From contig JAFURY010000034.1 of NCBI GenBank assembly GCA_017480795.1, positions 1 through 33,706 of the forward strand: 33,706 nucleotides of DNA, given 5' to 3'. The notes beneath the pieces are model-generated. The model searched no databases. It was not told where the DNA came from and saw only the letters and a list, made by a program, of their open reading frames with translations. Position 1 is the stretch's first letter. The number at the start of each line of letters is the position of its first letter. This document shows positions 1 through 8,354 of this stretch, piece by piece. A program made the position numbers and the translations under genes. Source of the DNA: Succinivibrionaceae bacterium. Its GTDB lineage: Bacteria > Pseudomonadota > Gammaproteobacteria > Enterobacterales > Succinivibrionaceae.

Positions 1-522
1 ACCCTCAAGGGCGTAACCAGAGGAAAATCCTTCAGAGAGTCGGCCTTCATGAACCTGACCCGAGGCTGGATATACAGAAAGCTCCGCGACACCTACGCGA
101 ACGAGGAAGTGCGCTATACCTACAGCTACATAACCAAACACGCAAGAATCGAAAACGGGCTTGAGAAGGACCACAACACGGATGCCAGGTGCATATCCGG
201 GAATCCGAAGGCACGGCCTACGGACGTCTGGCTCATGAAGAAGACCCGGTGCCACAACAGACAGATGCACAAGATGAAAATCCCCAAAGGCGGGATAAAA
301 CTGCCGAACCAGGCTCCGCCGGTTCTGTATGGCTTCCGGCTTTTCGACAAGGTCATGCTGGATAACAGGATAGGGTTCGTATACGGAAGAAGAACATCGG
401 GCTATTTCCTGGTTAAAGACATCAAGGGCAATGTTTTATCAAACGGCGTTTCCTATAAGAAGCTGAAGCTTATACAGAAACGAAGGAATTTTATTGTAGA
501 TAGGCGTGATGCAAATCACTAA
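1..522 (+). CDS. iscB: IscB RNA-guided endonuclease, C-terminal part (5' end outside window)
   Basis: The reading frame is open from base 1 and continues to the stop at 520-522, so the gene begins before the window; the ATG at 49 is internal. The visible protein starts TLKGVTRGKSFRES, then has an EKDHNTDA segment that matches the RuvC-III motif (H-x-x-D-A) with its catalytic Asp. A tail follows with RCHNRQMHK, GGIKLPNQAP, GFRLFDKV, GRRTSGYF and SYKKLKL, which I recognise as the C-terminal domain of IscB after RuvC-III. RuvC-I/II and the HNH domain would lie upstream. Known for the family: IscB is the transposon-encoded ancestor of Cas9, guided by an omega RNA normally encoded just upstream of the gene, so that RNA should be outside this window. 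No transposase is visible here. Family call is firm; activity is unknown. Confidence 0.85.
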   Translation, partial: TLKGVTRGKSFRESAFMNLTRGWIYRKLRDTYANEEVRYTYSYITKHARIENGLEKDHNTDARCISGNPKARPTDVWLMKKTRCHNRQMHKMKIPKGGIKLPNQAPPVLYGFRLFDKVMLDNRIGFVYGRRTSGYFLVKDIKGNVLSNGVSYKKLKLIQKRRNFIVDRRDANH

Positions 523-641
523 ATGTCACGGACTAATCAAGGCGCTGATTGTTCGCTGTCATCCTGCCTGTCCTATGGTTTTGAAAGTTGATTTCAAGTC
601 GCTGTCAGACAGTGGCGTATGTTTTCTCAGGGTGATTTCGC

Positions 642-1616
642 GTGGTTCCGGCTGGCTTTAAAATTCCTCCTCTGCCGTCTGATTTTCATACCCATACCTG
701 CAGATCCGATGGTCTTTACGAGCCGAAGCAGCTGGCTCAGGCCGCATGCGACCGGGGCATCAGAGCGCTTGCGGTAACCGATCACGACAACATGAACGCG
801 GTGGATGAGATCACCGGGTATGTTGCCGAAGCCGGACTTGATCTGAAAATAATTCCTGGGATTGAAGTTTCGGCCCAATGGCGATGCAAGGACTGGTTTC
901 CTGATTTCGCCTGCAAAATCCATATTGTGGGACTCTTTTGCGACCCTGAAAAGCCCGATCTGGCCGGGATTATCAGCAGACACAAAATTCTCAGAGACGA
1001 AAGAGTTGTTCGGATCCGGGATCGTCTTCTTGAAAACGTTCCCGCCATGCGGCCTTACCAGGCCCGGCTTGACCAAATGCTCTCGGATCTTCAGCAGCGT
1101 GGCACCTTCGTCAACCGCAAGCACTTCGCCGACTTCATGGTCTCCTGCGGCGTCGCGTCATCGGTGCCCGATGCCATGGAAAACTACCTCTATAGCGGCA
1201 GGCCTGCCGCTGCAGGCATAACCTACAGCGATTTGCGCCAGGTGGTTGAGGCGATAGCCAGCGCGGGCGGGATTCCGGTGCTGGCCCATCCACTGCGCTA
1301 CCGGACCATCAACGACGATGCCAGGCGGGGTGCGCTGCTTGACGCGCTGGCAAGGGATTTCAGAGCGGCAGGAGGCAGGGGGATCGAGATCACCTCTCCT
1401 GTCACCAGTCCCGCATTTGCTGATTTCAATCCCGAAAACACCGCACGCGTGGCGGCTCTTGCGGAAAGATACGATCTTTTGTGCTCCATGGGATCTGACT
1501 GCCACGGCAACGATGCCAGAAACCCCGAGCGGGCGCTTGGCATCCATCAGTTTGTTCCGGAGAACCTCCAGGCGGTGTGGGAGGATGAACGATTCGAGGG
1601 TATATACGGTTTATGA
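642..1616 (+). CDS. rnm: RNase AM (PHP-domain 5'-3' exoribonuclease)
   Basis: This 324-residue PHP phosphoesterase resembles E. coli YciV/Rnm (formerly TrpH), a metal-dependent 5'-3' exonuclease that trims 5' ends of rRNA and acts on 3',5'-nucleoside bisphosphates. Metal-ligand motifs are visible in order: DFHTHT (H-x-H) near residue 14, VTDHDN near residue 46, GIEVS, HIVGLF, AHPLRY and SDCHG near the C-terminus. The start is a GTG at 642, shortly after an AGGGTG stretch; no better in-frame start is evident. The stop overlaps the start of yciO by four bases, so the two are translationally coupled, and the rnm-yciO pairing matches enterobacteria. It is somewhat longer than the roughly 290-residue E. 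coli protein. Confidence 0.9.
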   Translation: MVPAGFKIPPLPSDFHTHTCRSDGLYEPKQLAQAACDRGIRALAVTDHDNMNAVDEITGYVAEAGLDLKIIPGIEVSAQWRCKDWFPDFACKIHIVGLFCDPEKPDLAGIISRHKILRDERVVRIRDRLLENVPAMRPYQARLDQMLSDLQQRGTFVNRKHFADFMVSCGVASSVPDAMENYLYSGRPAAAGITYSDLRQVVEAIASAGGIPVLAHPLRYRTINDDARRGALLDALARDFRAAGGRGIEITSPVTSPAFADFNPENTARVAALAERYDLLCSMGSDCHGNDARNPERALGIHQFVPENLQAVWEDERFEGIYGL

Positions 1617-2236
1617 GCAGATTGATTTCAATTCATCCGGTGGATCCGCAGATGCGGATGATAAGTCAGGTGGTGGCGGCTCTTCGCAATGGCGACGTGA
1701 TTGTCTACCCCACGGATTCCGGCTACGCGCTGGGATGCACGCTGGACAACAAGAAGGCCTTCGAGCGGGTGTGCCGGATCCGCAATGTGGACAAGAAGCA
1801 CAATTTCACTCTTGTCTGTCCGGGCATATCCGAGGCTTCGAAGTACGTCAGCGTGGACAACGAGCAGTTTCGTCTCATTCGCGGCAGCACTCCGGGACCC
1901 TACACCTTCATCCTCAAGGCTCTCAAAAGCGTTCCTTCCCGGGTGATGCAGGAAAAGAAGCGCACCATCGGCATCAGAATTCCCGACAGTTCCATCTGCA
2001 TGGCCATGCTGGCGGAGCTGGGAGAGCCTATCATGTCAACCACGCTGATCCTGCCGGGAAACGCCGAGGCGGAGCATGATCCCTACGAGATCAGGGACGC
2101 TCTTGATTACGCGGTGGATTTCATTGTGGACGGCGGCTATCTGACCAGCCAGCCCACCACGGTGATCGACATGTCCGAGGACGAGTACGTTCTGGTCAGA
2201 GAAGGGGCGGGGGATCCGTCGGTCATTCTCGGGTAA
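1613..2236 (+). CDS. yciO: YciO, YrdC/Sua5-family protein
   Basis: This 207-residue protein aligns by eye along its whole length with E. coli YciO: IHPVDPQMR at the N-terminus, VIVYPTDSGYALGC (the nucleotide-binding YrdC signature), RIRNVDKKHNFTLVC, PGPYTFILK, KKRTIGIRIPD and PTTVIDMS-VLVREGAGD at the end. The fold belongs to the TsaC/Sua5 threonylcarbamoyl-AMP synthase superfamily. YciO itself is the KxR/SxN-variant paralogue, whose role in tRNA t6A formation is weak or disputed, so I do not assign TsaC function. The ATG lies inside the rnm stop (ATGA overlap). The next gene, nfo, begins 18 bases downstream, so all three are probably one operon. Confidence 0.9.
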   Translation: MSRLISIHPVDPQMRMISQVVAALRNGDVIVYPTDSGYALGCTLDNKKAFERVCRIRNVDKKHNFTLVCPGISEASKYVSVDNEQFRLIRGSTPGPYTFILKALKSVPSRVMQEKKRTIGIRIPDSSICMAMLAELGEPIMSTTLILPGNAEAEHDPYEIRDALDYAVDFIVDGGYLTSQPTTVIDMSEDEYVLVREGAGDPSVILG

Positions 2237-2254
2237 GGGAAAGGAGAAAAGAGT

Positions 2255-3094
2255 ATGTTCAAAATCGGCTGCCATCTATCGATTTCAGGGGGCTACGCCG
2301 CCATGATCCGCCAGGCGCTTGGCATCGGAGCATCGGTCATGCAGTTCTTCACCCGCAATCCCCGGGGCGGATCCGTCAAGCCGCTGGACCCGGCCGACGT
2401 CGCCGAGTTCAACCGTCTGGCTGCCGAACACTCGGCAGGTCCGGCGCTGGCTCACGCGCCATATACCATGAATCCTGCGGCGGCAAGGCCTGATTTGAGA
2501 AGATACGCGCTTGACACCATGCAGGACGACCTTCTGCGGCTGGCCTCGATTCCGGGCAGCATGTACAATTTCCATCCCGGCTGCCACGTGTCTCAGGGTA
2601 CGGAGGTCGGGATCGGTCTGATCTCCGAACATCTCAGGCATCTGCTGGAGACTGCATCTCCCACCATCATTCTTCTTGAAACCATGGCCGGCAAGGGATC
2701 AGAGGTGGGAGGCTCCTTCCAGGAGCTTGCCGAAATCATCAGCCGCGCCGGCGCTCCGTCGGCGGATCGTGTGGGGGTATGCCTTGACACCTGCCACATC
2801 TATGACGGCGGCTATGACGTGGTGAACGATCTTGACCACGTGCTTGAGGAGTTTGACCGCATCGTCGGACTGGATCGGCTGAAGGCGGTTCACCTCAACG
2901 ATTCGAAATTCGGCTACGCCTCCCGCAAGGATCGTCACGCCTGCATCGGAGAGGGGAAAATCGGTCTTGATGTCATAACCCGAATCATCAACCATCCGAA
3001 GCTTCGCGATCTGCCGTTTTATCTGGAAACCCCCAACGACGTGCCGGGCTACGGCCGGGAGATCGCTCTGCTGAAAAGCCTGTACCGGGATTAG
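2255..3094 (+). CDS. nfo: Endonuclease IV (deoxyribonuclease IV)
   Basis: This 279-residue protein has the length and motif order of Nfo, the tri-zinc apurinic/apyrimidinic endonuclease of base-excision repair. All the classic metal ligands can be placed: His in LAHAPYTMN, His in YNFHPGCH, Glu in LLETMAGKG, Asp and His in CLDTCHIYDGGYD, His in AVHLNDSK, Asp and His in SRKDRHACIGEGKIG, and Glu in FYLETPND. The ATG at 2255 follows a GGGAAAGGAG-type ribosome site at about 2236-2245. It is the last gene of the rnm-yciO-nfo run and is followed by a strong hairpin terminator. Confidence 0.95.
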   Translation: MFKIGCHLSISGGYAAMIRQALGIGASVMQFFTRNPRGGSVKPLDPADVAEFNRLAAEHSAGPALAHAPYTMNPAAARPDLRRYALDTMQDDLLRLASIPGSMYNFHPGCHVSQGTEVGIGLISEHLRHLLETASPTIILLETMAGKGSEVGGSFQELAEIISRAGAPSADRVGVCLDTCHIYDGGYDVVNDLDHVLEEFDRIVGLDRLKAVHLNDSKFGYASRKDRHACIGEGKIGLDVITRIINHPKLRDLPFYLETPNDVPGYGREIALLKSLYRD

Positions 3095-3115
3095 CGGACT
3101 TCAACAGCCCGGCTG

Positions 3116-3158
3116 AAAACAGCCCCGCCTCCTTCTGTTTCGGAAGCGGGGCTGTTTT
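3116..3158. terminator. Hairpin terminator between nfo and ribA, probably bidirectional
   Basis: A perfect inverted repeat AAAACAGCCCCGC / GCGGGGCTGTTTT (3116-3128 and 3146-3158) encloses a 17-base loop. The flanking A-tract on the left and T-tract on the right let it work in both directions. nfo ends at 3094 and ribA at 3275 on the other strand, so it sits where convergent transcripts need stopping. Confidence 0.85.
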
Positions 3159-3274
3159 CGATTCTGGTGTTTTCCATCCGGGCGGCACAACTGACCATAT
3201 CGATCATACGGATCATTCCGATCGTGCGGTCGAACGGTCTTGTTTCCTGCGCATGAACGCGCCTTCCGGGGTGG

Positions 3275-3922
3275 CTAATCGGTGGCGTGGATCGGCTCGA
3301 TGTCGTCCTCCTCCGGTCTGGCGTCGGAAAGCTGGCTGAGCATGTGTTTGAACTTTCTTCTCTTGGTTTCCAGATACCCCCGGTTGAACTTGTTCCGGCC
3401 CACCTCTATCGGCTCCCTGCCGGCGATATGGATGCCGCATGCCCGCAGGGCGGTGAGCTTGTCCGGATTGTTGGTGATGAGTCTTGCCTCGCTTACGCCC
3501 AGCAGCTTCAGCATTTCGGCGCAGATGTCGTAGTTTCTTTCGTCAGGCTTGAAACCCAGGGCCACGTTGGCGTCGTAGGTGTCCATTCCCCCGTCCTGCA
3601 GACTGTATGCTCTGATCTTGTTCAGAAGTCCGATGCCCCGTCCTTCCTGGCGCACGTAAAGGAGAACTCCCCGCTTGTTTTCCGAAATTATCTTCAGTGC
3701 CTCCTCCAGCTGAAAGCCGCAGTCGCATTTGAGACTGAACAGAGTGTCGCCGGTAAGACATTCGGAGTGTATTCTCACCAGCGGCGGCTGGCCCGATGCC
3801 ACGTCTCCCATCACCAGCGCCACATGCTCCTTGTTGGTGGTGATGTCCCTGAAGCCGATGATTCTGAATTCTCCGAAGACGGTGGGAAGCTTCGCTTCCG
3901 CTTCCTTTTGTATTTTGCTCAT
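3275..3922 (-). CDS. ribA: GTP cyclohydrolase II
   Basis: RibA opens the imidazole ring of GTP in the first step of riboflavin synthesis. The protein shows [18 protein letters not shown], whose three Cys (C-x10-C-x-C) bind the catalytic zinc, then [13 protein letters not shown], and the [11 protein letters not shown] active-site segment. I chose the ATG at 3922 (215 residues, [11 protein letters not shown]) rather than a longer upstream reading: it has an AAAGGA ribosome site a few bases before it, and the conserved fold ([10 protein letters not shown]) begins only a dozen residues later. It stands alone, not fused to RibB, and is divergent from cmk. The C-terminus is about 20 residues longer than E. 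coli RibA and acidic ([10 protein letters not shown]). Confidence 0.95.
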   Translation of the reverse strand: MSKIQKEAEAKLPTVFGEFRIIGFRDITTNKEHVALVMGDVASGQPPLVRIHSECLTGDTLFSLKCDCGFQLEEALKIISENKRGVLLYVRQEGRGIGLLNKIRAYSLQDGGMDTYDANVALGFKPDERNYDICAEMLKLLGVSEARLITNNPDKLTALRACGIHIAGREPIEVGRNKFNRGYLETKRRKFKHMLSQLSDARPEEDDIEPIHATD

Positions 3923-4018
3923 ATCTGTGATCCTTTGGGGGTGAGCAGAGCGCCTGTTGCGCCATGCCCGGATATTTGGATGCGCGGCCGTATCGCATCG
4001 GCCTGAACCTATGCGGCT

Positions 4019-4024
4019 ATTATA
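4019..4024 (-). promoter_or_regulatory. Candidate -10 box for ribA
   Basis: On the minus strand a perfect TATAAT lies at 4019-4024, about 95 bases upstream of the ribA ATG. The -35 region is poor (CAACAG at 18-base spacing). The leader it would produce contains GGCCG-ATGCGATA-CGGCC, a small hairpin. I see no FMN riboswitch signature. Confidence 0.4.
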
Positions 4025-4127
4025 TCTCATTACGGCGCTCTGCTGTTGAGGTTCCCGCCCCCGCGGGTCCAGGGGCATGGACGGGCGATTTCGGAGCATG
4101 CGCCGGATCCGGGATGCTGTATTGAGA

Positions 4128-4136
4128 TGCTATAAT
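4128..4136 (+). promoter_or_regulatory. Extended -10 promoter for cmk
   Basis: TGCTATAAT is a textbook extended -10 element (TGn plus a perfect TATAAT at 4131-4136), placed 74 bases before the cmk ATG. The -35 position is weak (TCCGGG), as is usual for extended -10 promoters. Transcription would start near 4143. Confidence 0.6.
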
Positions 4137-4209
4137 GCGGATCCTTGTCATGGCTTCCGGCGTTTTCGGCGCCATGATCTGTTTCTTTTCAACCGGTAAG
4201 GATTTTTTC

Positions 4210-4884
4210 ATGATACCTGTAATCACAATCGACGGTCCCGGCGGAAGCGGGAAGGGGACGGTTTCCCGCATGGTGGCCGACATCTTCGGTTTCCACATTC
4301 TCGATTCCGGCGCCATATACAGAGTGCTGGCCTTTGCGGCCTGCAAAGAGGGCACGGATCTGGCGGACGAGGATGTCCTGTGCGCCCTGGCCAGAAATCT
4401 TGATCTGTCCTTCAGACCGGTTGACGGCGGGGTGGCCCCCATCCTTGGCGGCCAGGACATTTCAAAAGAGATCCGCAACGAAACCACCGGCAGCGCCGCC
4501 AGCAGGGTGGCTGCGCTGCCCAGAGTCAGGGCGGCGCTGCTTGATCGCCAGAGAGCGTTTCAGCAGGAGCCGGGACTGGTGGGCGACGGCCGGGATCTGG
4601 GCACGGTTGTGTTCCCGGACGCGTTGCTGAAGATATTTCTCGACGCTTCCGCCGAGGAGCGGGCCAGACGCAGATTTCTGCAGCAGCAGGCCGGCGGCAT
4701 CAGTCAGCCCTACGAGGAGATCCTTCGGGAGATCAGGGAGCGGGACGACAGAGATCGCAACCGTCCGGTGGCTCCGCTGGTTCCGGCCTCCGACGCCGTC
4801 ACGGTGGACACCACCTCCATGAGCATAGACGAGGTGGTTTCGACAGTGGCGCGCCTGGCCCGGGAACGAGGCATCGGCTCCTAG
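4210..4884 (+). CDS. cmk: Cytidylate kinase
   Basis: Cmk phosphorylates CMP and dCMP using ATP. The 224-residue protein opens [17 protein letters not shown], a classical P-loop, followed by [11 protein letters not shown] (substrate-binding), [13 protein letters not shown] and [14 protein letters not shown] (lid), and [16 protein letters not shown], all typical of the bacterial CMP kinase. I start at the ATG at 4210 because it has a TAAGGA ribosome site at the right spacing and aligns with the family; a frame from 4135 would add about 25 unconserved residues. It lies upstream of rpsA, the order seen in many gammaproteobacteria. Confidence 0.95.
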   Translation: MIPVITIDGPGGSGKGTVSRMVADIFGFHILDSGAIYRVLAFAACKEGTDLADEDVLCALARNLDLSFRPVDGGVAPILGGQDISKEIRNETTGSAASRVAALPRVRAALLDRQRAFQQEPGLVGDGRDLGTVVFPDALLKIFLDASAEERARRRFLQQQAGGISQPYEEILREIRERDDRDRNRPVAPLVPASDAVTVDTTSMSIDEVVSTVARLARERGIGS

Positions 4885-4940
4885 TTTTTGCGCGCTTTTT
4901 TGTGTTGTATTATCTTTGACCAAGTGCTAATATGACACAA

Positions 4941-5066
4941 CTTGACAGACGGCTGATGTCATCTGTCGCAAGGACCTCCGTCAACGGAATGACGGATTTT
5001 GTTCGGGAAACCGGTATCATGGACGATGCTGGGTGTTTTTTTTGATTATTTTTAAGAATTATTTTT
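4941..5066 (+). promoter_or_regulatory. Structured rpsA leader (probable S1 autoregulation region)
   Basis: The bases before rpsA hold three potential hairpins. The first is GACAGA (4944-4949) with TCTGTC (4962-4967), extendable by CTT/AAG around a two-base bulge. The second is CCGTCA-ACGGAA-TGACGG (4978-4995). The third is GGTATC-ATGGAC-GATGCT (5013-5030), with wobble pairs. The second and third loops each display GGA. An AU-rich linker follows and there is no proper Shine-Dalgarno before the ATG. In E. coli the rpsA initiation region is likewise a chain of hairpins without a strong SD, and S1 represses its own translation there. Assignment of that control here is by analogy. Confidence 0.55.
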
Positions 5067-6758
5067 ATGACTGAATCATTTGCTGAACTCTTCGAAGCTT
5101 CTTTAAAAGGCGAACAGCCAACCTCTGAGATCCAGAAGGGCAAGGTTATCAAAATCGACGACAAGTACGCCATTGTCGACGCCGGATACAAGTCCGAGTG
5201 CTTCATGGACATCGCTCAGTTCAAGGATCAGGCGGGCAACCTCAAGATCAGCGTAGGCGACGAGGTTGACGTCATGGTGGAAAGCCTTGCCGACGACTGC
5301 GGCAGCACCAGCCTTTCTCACGAGAAAGCTCAGAAGACCAAGGCATGGAAAGAACTTGAGAAGATTTTCGAAGAGAAGTCCATTGTTGAAGGCGTTATCA
5401 ACGGCAAGGTCAAGGGCGGCTTCACCGTCGAACTGATGAACGGCAACATCAAGGCGTTCCTTCCGGGATCTCTGGTTGCCGACAAGCCTGTCCGCGAGGC
5501 CGACGACATCATCAACAACGCCGAGACCATGCAGTTCAAGGTGATCAAGCTTGATCAGAAGCGCAACAACGTGGTCGTCTCACGCAAGGCTGTTATCGAC
5601 AAGGAGAACTTCACCGAGAGAGAGTCTCTTCTCAAGGAAATTCAGGAAGGCCAGGAGAGAGAGGGCTTTGTCAAGAACCTCACCGACTACGGCGCATTCG
5701 TTGATCTCGGCGGTCTCGACGGTCTGCTTCACATCACCGACATGGCCTGGAAGCGCGTCAAGCATCCTAGCGAGATTGTCAGCGTAGGCCAGCAGATCAA
5801 GGTCAAGGTGCTTTCCGTAAAGCAGGACAATCAGAACATCCGCATTTCTCTGGGCATGAAGCAGCTTACCGAGGATCCGTGGACCAACATCGAGTCCCGT
5901 TATCCGATCGGCACCAAGATCGCCGGCAAGGTCACCAACATCGCCGACTATGGCTGCTTCGTTGAGCTTCAGCCTGGCGTCGAGGGTCTGGTTCACGTGT
6001 CCGAAATGGACTGGACCAGCAAGAACATCAATCCGGCCAAGTTCGTCGACGTCGGTCAGACCGTTGAAGTCAAGGTTCTGGACATCAATCCTGGCGACAG
6101 ACGCATTTCTCTGGGTCTGAAGCAGTGCAAGCCGAATCCTTGGGAAGAGTTCGCCCAGAAGTACAACAAGGGCGACAGGGTTACCGGCAAGATCAAGTCC
6201 ATCACCGATTTCGGCATGTTCATCGGACTTGACGGCAACATCGACGGTCTGGTTCATCTTTCCGACATCTCCTGGAAGGTTCCTGGAGAGCAGGCGGTTC
6301 ACAACTACAAGAAGGGCGACGAGGTTACCGCCGTTATCCTTCAGATCCATCCTGAGCAGGAGAGAGTTTCTCTGGGCATCAGACAGCTTGAGAACGATCC
6401 GGTCGGCAAGTACACCACCGACAACAAGAGAGGCAGCATCGTCAAGGGCCGCGTAACCTCCGTTACCGCCCGCGGCGCCACTGTTGATCTTGGCGACGGC
6501 GTGGAAGGCTACATCAGAGCTTCCGACATTTCCACCGATCATGTTGACGACGCCACCAAGGTTCTGTCCGAGGGTCAGGAGATCGAGGCCAAGTACATGG
6601 GTCTTGAGCGCAAGAGCCGTCAGATTTCTCTGTCCATCAAGGCCAAGGATGAGGCTGACGAAAGACAGGTCATCGAAAGCAACAACGCCAAGAACCAGGA
6701 GATCAGCGAAAGCTCCAACACCATGCGCGAGGCTTTCCAGTCCGCCAAGGGTGAATAA
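5067..6758 (+). CDS. rpsA: 30S ribosomal protein S1
   Basis: This 563-residue protein starts [15 protein letters not shown] and contains six OB-fold S1 repeats, near the 557 residues of E. coli S1. The repeat signature is easy to follow: [59 protein letters not shown], then the divergent sixth repeat ([19 protein letters not shown]). The first two repeats bind the ribosome; the later ones bind mRNA. It delivers mRNA to the 30S subunit and unfolds structured leaders. Codon use is strongly biased to a few C-ending codons, as expected for a highly expressed gene. The ATG has no strong ribosome site, matching known rpsA behaviour. Confidence 0.98.
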   Translation: MTESFAELFEASLKGEQPTSEIQKGKVIKIDDKYAIVDAGYKSECFMDIAQFKDQAGNLKISVGDEVDVMVESLADDCGSTSLSHEKAQKTKAWKELEKIFEEKSIVEGVINGKVKGGFTVELMNGNIKAFLPGSLVADKPVREADDIINNAETMQFKVIKLDQKRNNVVVSRKAVIDKENFTERESLLKEIQEGQEREGFVKNLTDYGAFVDLGGLDGLLHITDMAWKRVKHPSEIVSVGQQIKVKVLSVKQDNQNIRISLGMKQLTEDPWTNIESRYPIGTKIAGKVTNIADYGCFVELQPGVEGLVHVSEMDWTSKNINPAKFVDVGQTVEVKVLDINPGDRRISLGLKQCKPNPWEEFAQKYNKGDRVTGKIKSITDFGMFIGLDGNIDGLVHLSDISWKVPGEQAVHNYKKGDEVTAVILQIHPEQERVSLGIRQLENDPVGKYTTDNKRGSIVKGRVTSVTARGATVDLGDGVEGYIRASDISTDHVDDATKVLSEGQEIEAKYMGLERKSRQISLSIKAKDEADERQVIESNNAKNQEISESSNTMREAFQSAKGE

Positions 6759-6798
6759 TCCTGCGCGCGCAAGCGCTTGCTTCGTTAAGCTAAATACT

Positions 6799-6825
6799 GA
6801 GGGATCTTCGGATCCCTCTTTTTTT
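6799..6825 (+). terminator. rpsA terminator 1 (UUCG tetraloop)
   Basis: GAGGGATC-TTCG-GATCCCTC followed by seven or more T forms a perfect 8-bp stem with a highly stable UUCG loop, 40 bases after the rpsA stop. Confidence 0.92.
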
Positions 6826-6832
6826 CAGTGGG

Positions 6833-6852
6833 GATCTTCGGATCTTTTTTTT
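6833..6852 (+). terminator. rpsA terminator 2 (UUCG tetraloop)
   Basis: A second hairpin GATC-TTCG-GATC followed by eight T lies directly behind the first and repeats its core (GGATCTTCGGATC). The stem is short, so it may act as a backup or be a partial duplicate of terminator 1. Confidence 0.75.
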
Positions 6853-7671
6853 GCGCGGCTGATACATCGCCTTTGAGGTTGGGAGCGTCGAGGCATAGCG
6901 TCCGACGTTCTGGGAGGACGTTTCAGGATTATATCGAAGCAGTCGCAATTTTTTGATTAATGGGTTCAAATGAGACTGTTGTTGTGATATATTGAATCAG
7001 CAGTCGGTGGCATGAACCTGACTTATGCCGCTCTGACAGCCTTTTTTTTGTGGCGATTTGCTGATTGCGGGGCTGATCCTGGCGTTTTGATGCCATATGG
7101 CGCTCGTTTGCGCATGCCGTCGTTGTGATAATATAATAGTGACAATAATTTACAGACCGCAACGCGGATTTTGACGAACTTCCGGAAGCGGTCTCGGGTT
7201 GCCTCTGATTTGCTGTTTTTGCGGCGCATATTCCCGCGACAGTTCGGAACATGGCTTTGCGGCGTCGCGCTGCGGTACGGTTTCGGAAACGGTTCGATTC
7301 AGCCGGCAGCTATGTTTTGGCGCAGTCCCCTGGACGCGTCAGTCGCACGGGTGTTGCTCAACGGATTTCATTTCCGTTTTCTGGTTGTTGTCTGTTTCCA
7401 GACGACATGCGTTTTTTGCTGTCCGGACTTTCGCGTTTGACGCCGGCAGTCTGTCTGTGAGTTTCCGTCCTGTGCCGAGAGGCTGTCCCCAAGTCTGTCT
7501 TTTCAAGTCTGAATGCCTTGCGACTTTCGGATCTCCTGTTCCTGAAAATGTCGCAGGCATCGCAGGCGATGTCAAACGGTGTTTCCCGATAAGGATGTTT
7601 GTCGGGAAGCGATGATTTTATTGTAGACCCAAGCGATGCCGGTCGCTTGACGTCGCGGACTAGTCTGATCT
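6853..7671. other. Long geneless gap between rpsA and ihfB
   Basis: About 820 bases carry no reading frame that looks coding; the longest (7199-7615, +) has no recognisable motif, ribosome site or sensible composition. Visible elements are a hairpin GTGGCAT/ATGCCGC (7007-7031) with a T8 run at 7042-7049, a promoter-like pair at 7108-7137, a perfect TTCCCGA/TCGGGAA stem (7583-7608), and AAGCGA/TCGCTT (7631-7648) just before the ihfB start. In many relatives ihfB follows rpsA closely, so this spacer is unusual. A small RNA or a long ihfB leader would explain it, but neither is shown. Confidence 0.5.
7108..7137 (+). promoter_or_regulatory. Candidate promoter upstream of ihfB
   Basis: TTGCGC (7108-7113) and a perfect TATAAT (7132-7137) are separated by 18 bases. 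Transcription from about 7144 would run towards ihfB, giving a leader of over 500 bases, or a separate short RNA. Confidence 0.45.
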
Positions 7672-8016
7672 ATGAACAAGCTAGATTTGGTTGAAATTCT
7701 TGCCGATTCCTGCGGGATTGAAGTCGAGAACTTCAAGCTGGAGCAGTGCATCGATGAAATTTTCAATTTTATTTCTCAGGAGGTTTCTGCTGGCAGAAAG
7801 ATTGAGATTCGAGGCTTTGGCTGTTTCTCGCAGCGCAAAAGACCAAGCAGGATGGCCCGCAATCCCAAAACCGGCGAAAAGGTGCTGGTGCCTGACCGCT
7901 ACGTGATATTTTTCAAACCCGGTAAGGAGCTCAAGGATCGTCTCAACGCCGATGATCCGGCAGATCCCGCCGACCTGGCCGGAGATCCGGAAACAAGCAA
8001 AAATCCGACCCTCTGA
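7672..8016 (+). CDS. ihfB: Integration host factor, beta subunit
   Basis: The protein is a HU/IHF-family DNA-bending protein: N-terminal helices (MNKLDLVEILADSCG), then KIEIRGFGCFS, the beta-arm, RNPKTGEKV (the arm whose Pro kinks DNA in the minor groove) and FKPGKELKDRL. The FGCFSQRKR and RNPKTGEKV pattern and the location after rpsA and before lapAB fit the beta subunit rather than HU or IhfA. It would pair with IhfA (not in the window) to bend DNA at promoters, origins and att sites. At 114 residues it is about 20 longer than E. coli IhfB; the extra tail is acidic and Pro/Asp-rich (DDPADPADLAGDPE). The ATG has only a weak GGA before it. Confidence 0.88.
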   Translation: MNKLDLVEILADSCGIEVENFKLEQCIDEIFNFISQEVSAGRKIEIRGFGCFSQRKRPSRMARNPKTGEKVLVPDRYVIFFKPGKELKDRLNADDPADPADLAGDPETSKNPTL

Positions 8017-8040
8017 CGGCAGGAACGGCCGATTCTGTTG

Positions 8041-8046
8041 TATAAT
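8041..8046 (+). promoter_or_regulatory. Candidate -10 box for lapA
   Basis: A perfect TATAAT lies 30 bases before the lapA ATG in the ihfB-lapA gap. No convincing -35 is seen at 16-18 bases, so this may be an internal promoter or chance. Confidence 0.3.
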
Positions 8047-8076
8047 TCTGAACAGGTTTTCTGTCCGGATTATGCG

Positions 8077-8352
8077 ATGCTACGTTTTGTTCTTGCCCTG
8101 CTTCTCATTGTTCTTCTTGTGACTCTCGGTCTGTATTTCGGTTTTCTCAATACCGGACCGGTGGAGATCAATCTACTCGTCGTCAAAGTCAAAACCTCCG
8201 TCGCTTCCTTTGGCGCGGTGGCCTTTGCCGCAGGCTTCGTTCTTTCGCAGATCTTCAGCGCGGTGGTGCGTTTTTTCCGTTTCCTGCTTAAACCGTCCTC
8301 CCGTGACGCCAAGTCCTCAGGCGGCGCGTCCCAGGGCTCCCTTCGCGCCTAG
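8077..8352 (+). CDS. lapA: Lipopolysaccharide assembly protein A
   Basis: The protein (91 residues from the ATG at 8077) is a small inner-membrane protein: a first hydrophobic segment (MLRFVLALLLIVLLVTLGLY), the NTGPVEINLLV loop, a second hydrophobic segment (SFGAVAFAAGFVLSQIF), and a basic cytoplasmic tail. This is the LapA/YciS (DUF1049) layout. In E. coli LapA works with LapB to regulate LpxC proteolysis and LPS synthesis. The upstream in-frame ATG at 8038 would add 13 polar residues ahead of the membrane segment and overlaps the TATAAT, so I prefer 8077. lapB begins two bases after its stop. Confidence 0.85.
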   Translation: MLRFVLALLLIVLLVTLGLYFGFLNTGPVEINLLVVKVKTSVASFGAVAFAAGFVLSQIFSAVVRFFRFLLKPSSRDAKSSGGASQGSLRA

Positions 8353-8354
8353 TC

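Noticed and set aside
510..522. 13-base match TGCAAATCACTAA between the iscB end and about 30240-30252, as possible element ends
   Set aside because: A 13-base match is expected by chance in a window of this size and no longer similarity is seen.
7199..7615. 138-codon frame in the rpsA-ihfB gap
   Set aside because: No ribosome site, no family likeness and Cys/Arg/Ser-rich composition typical of non-coding GC-rich sequence.
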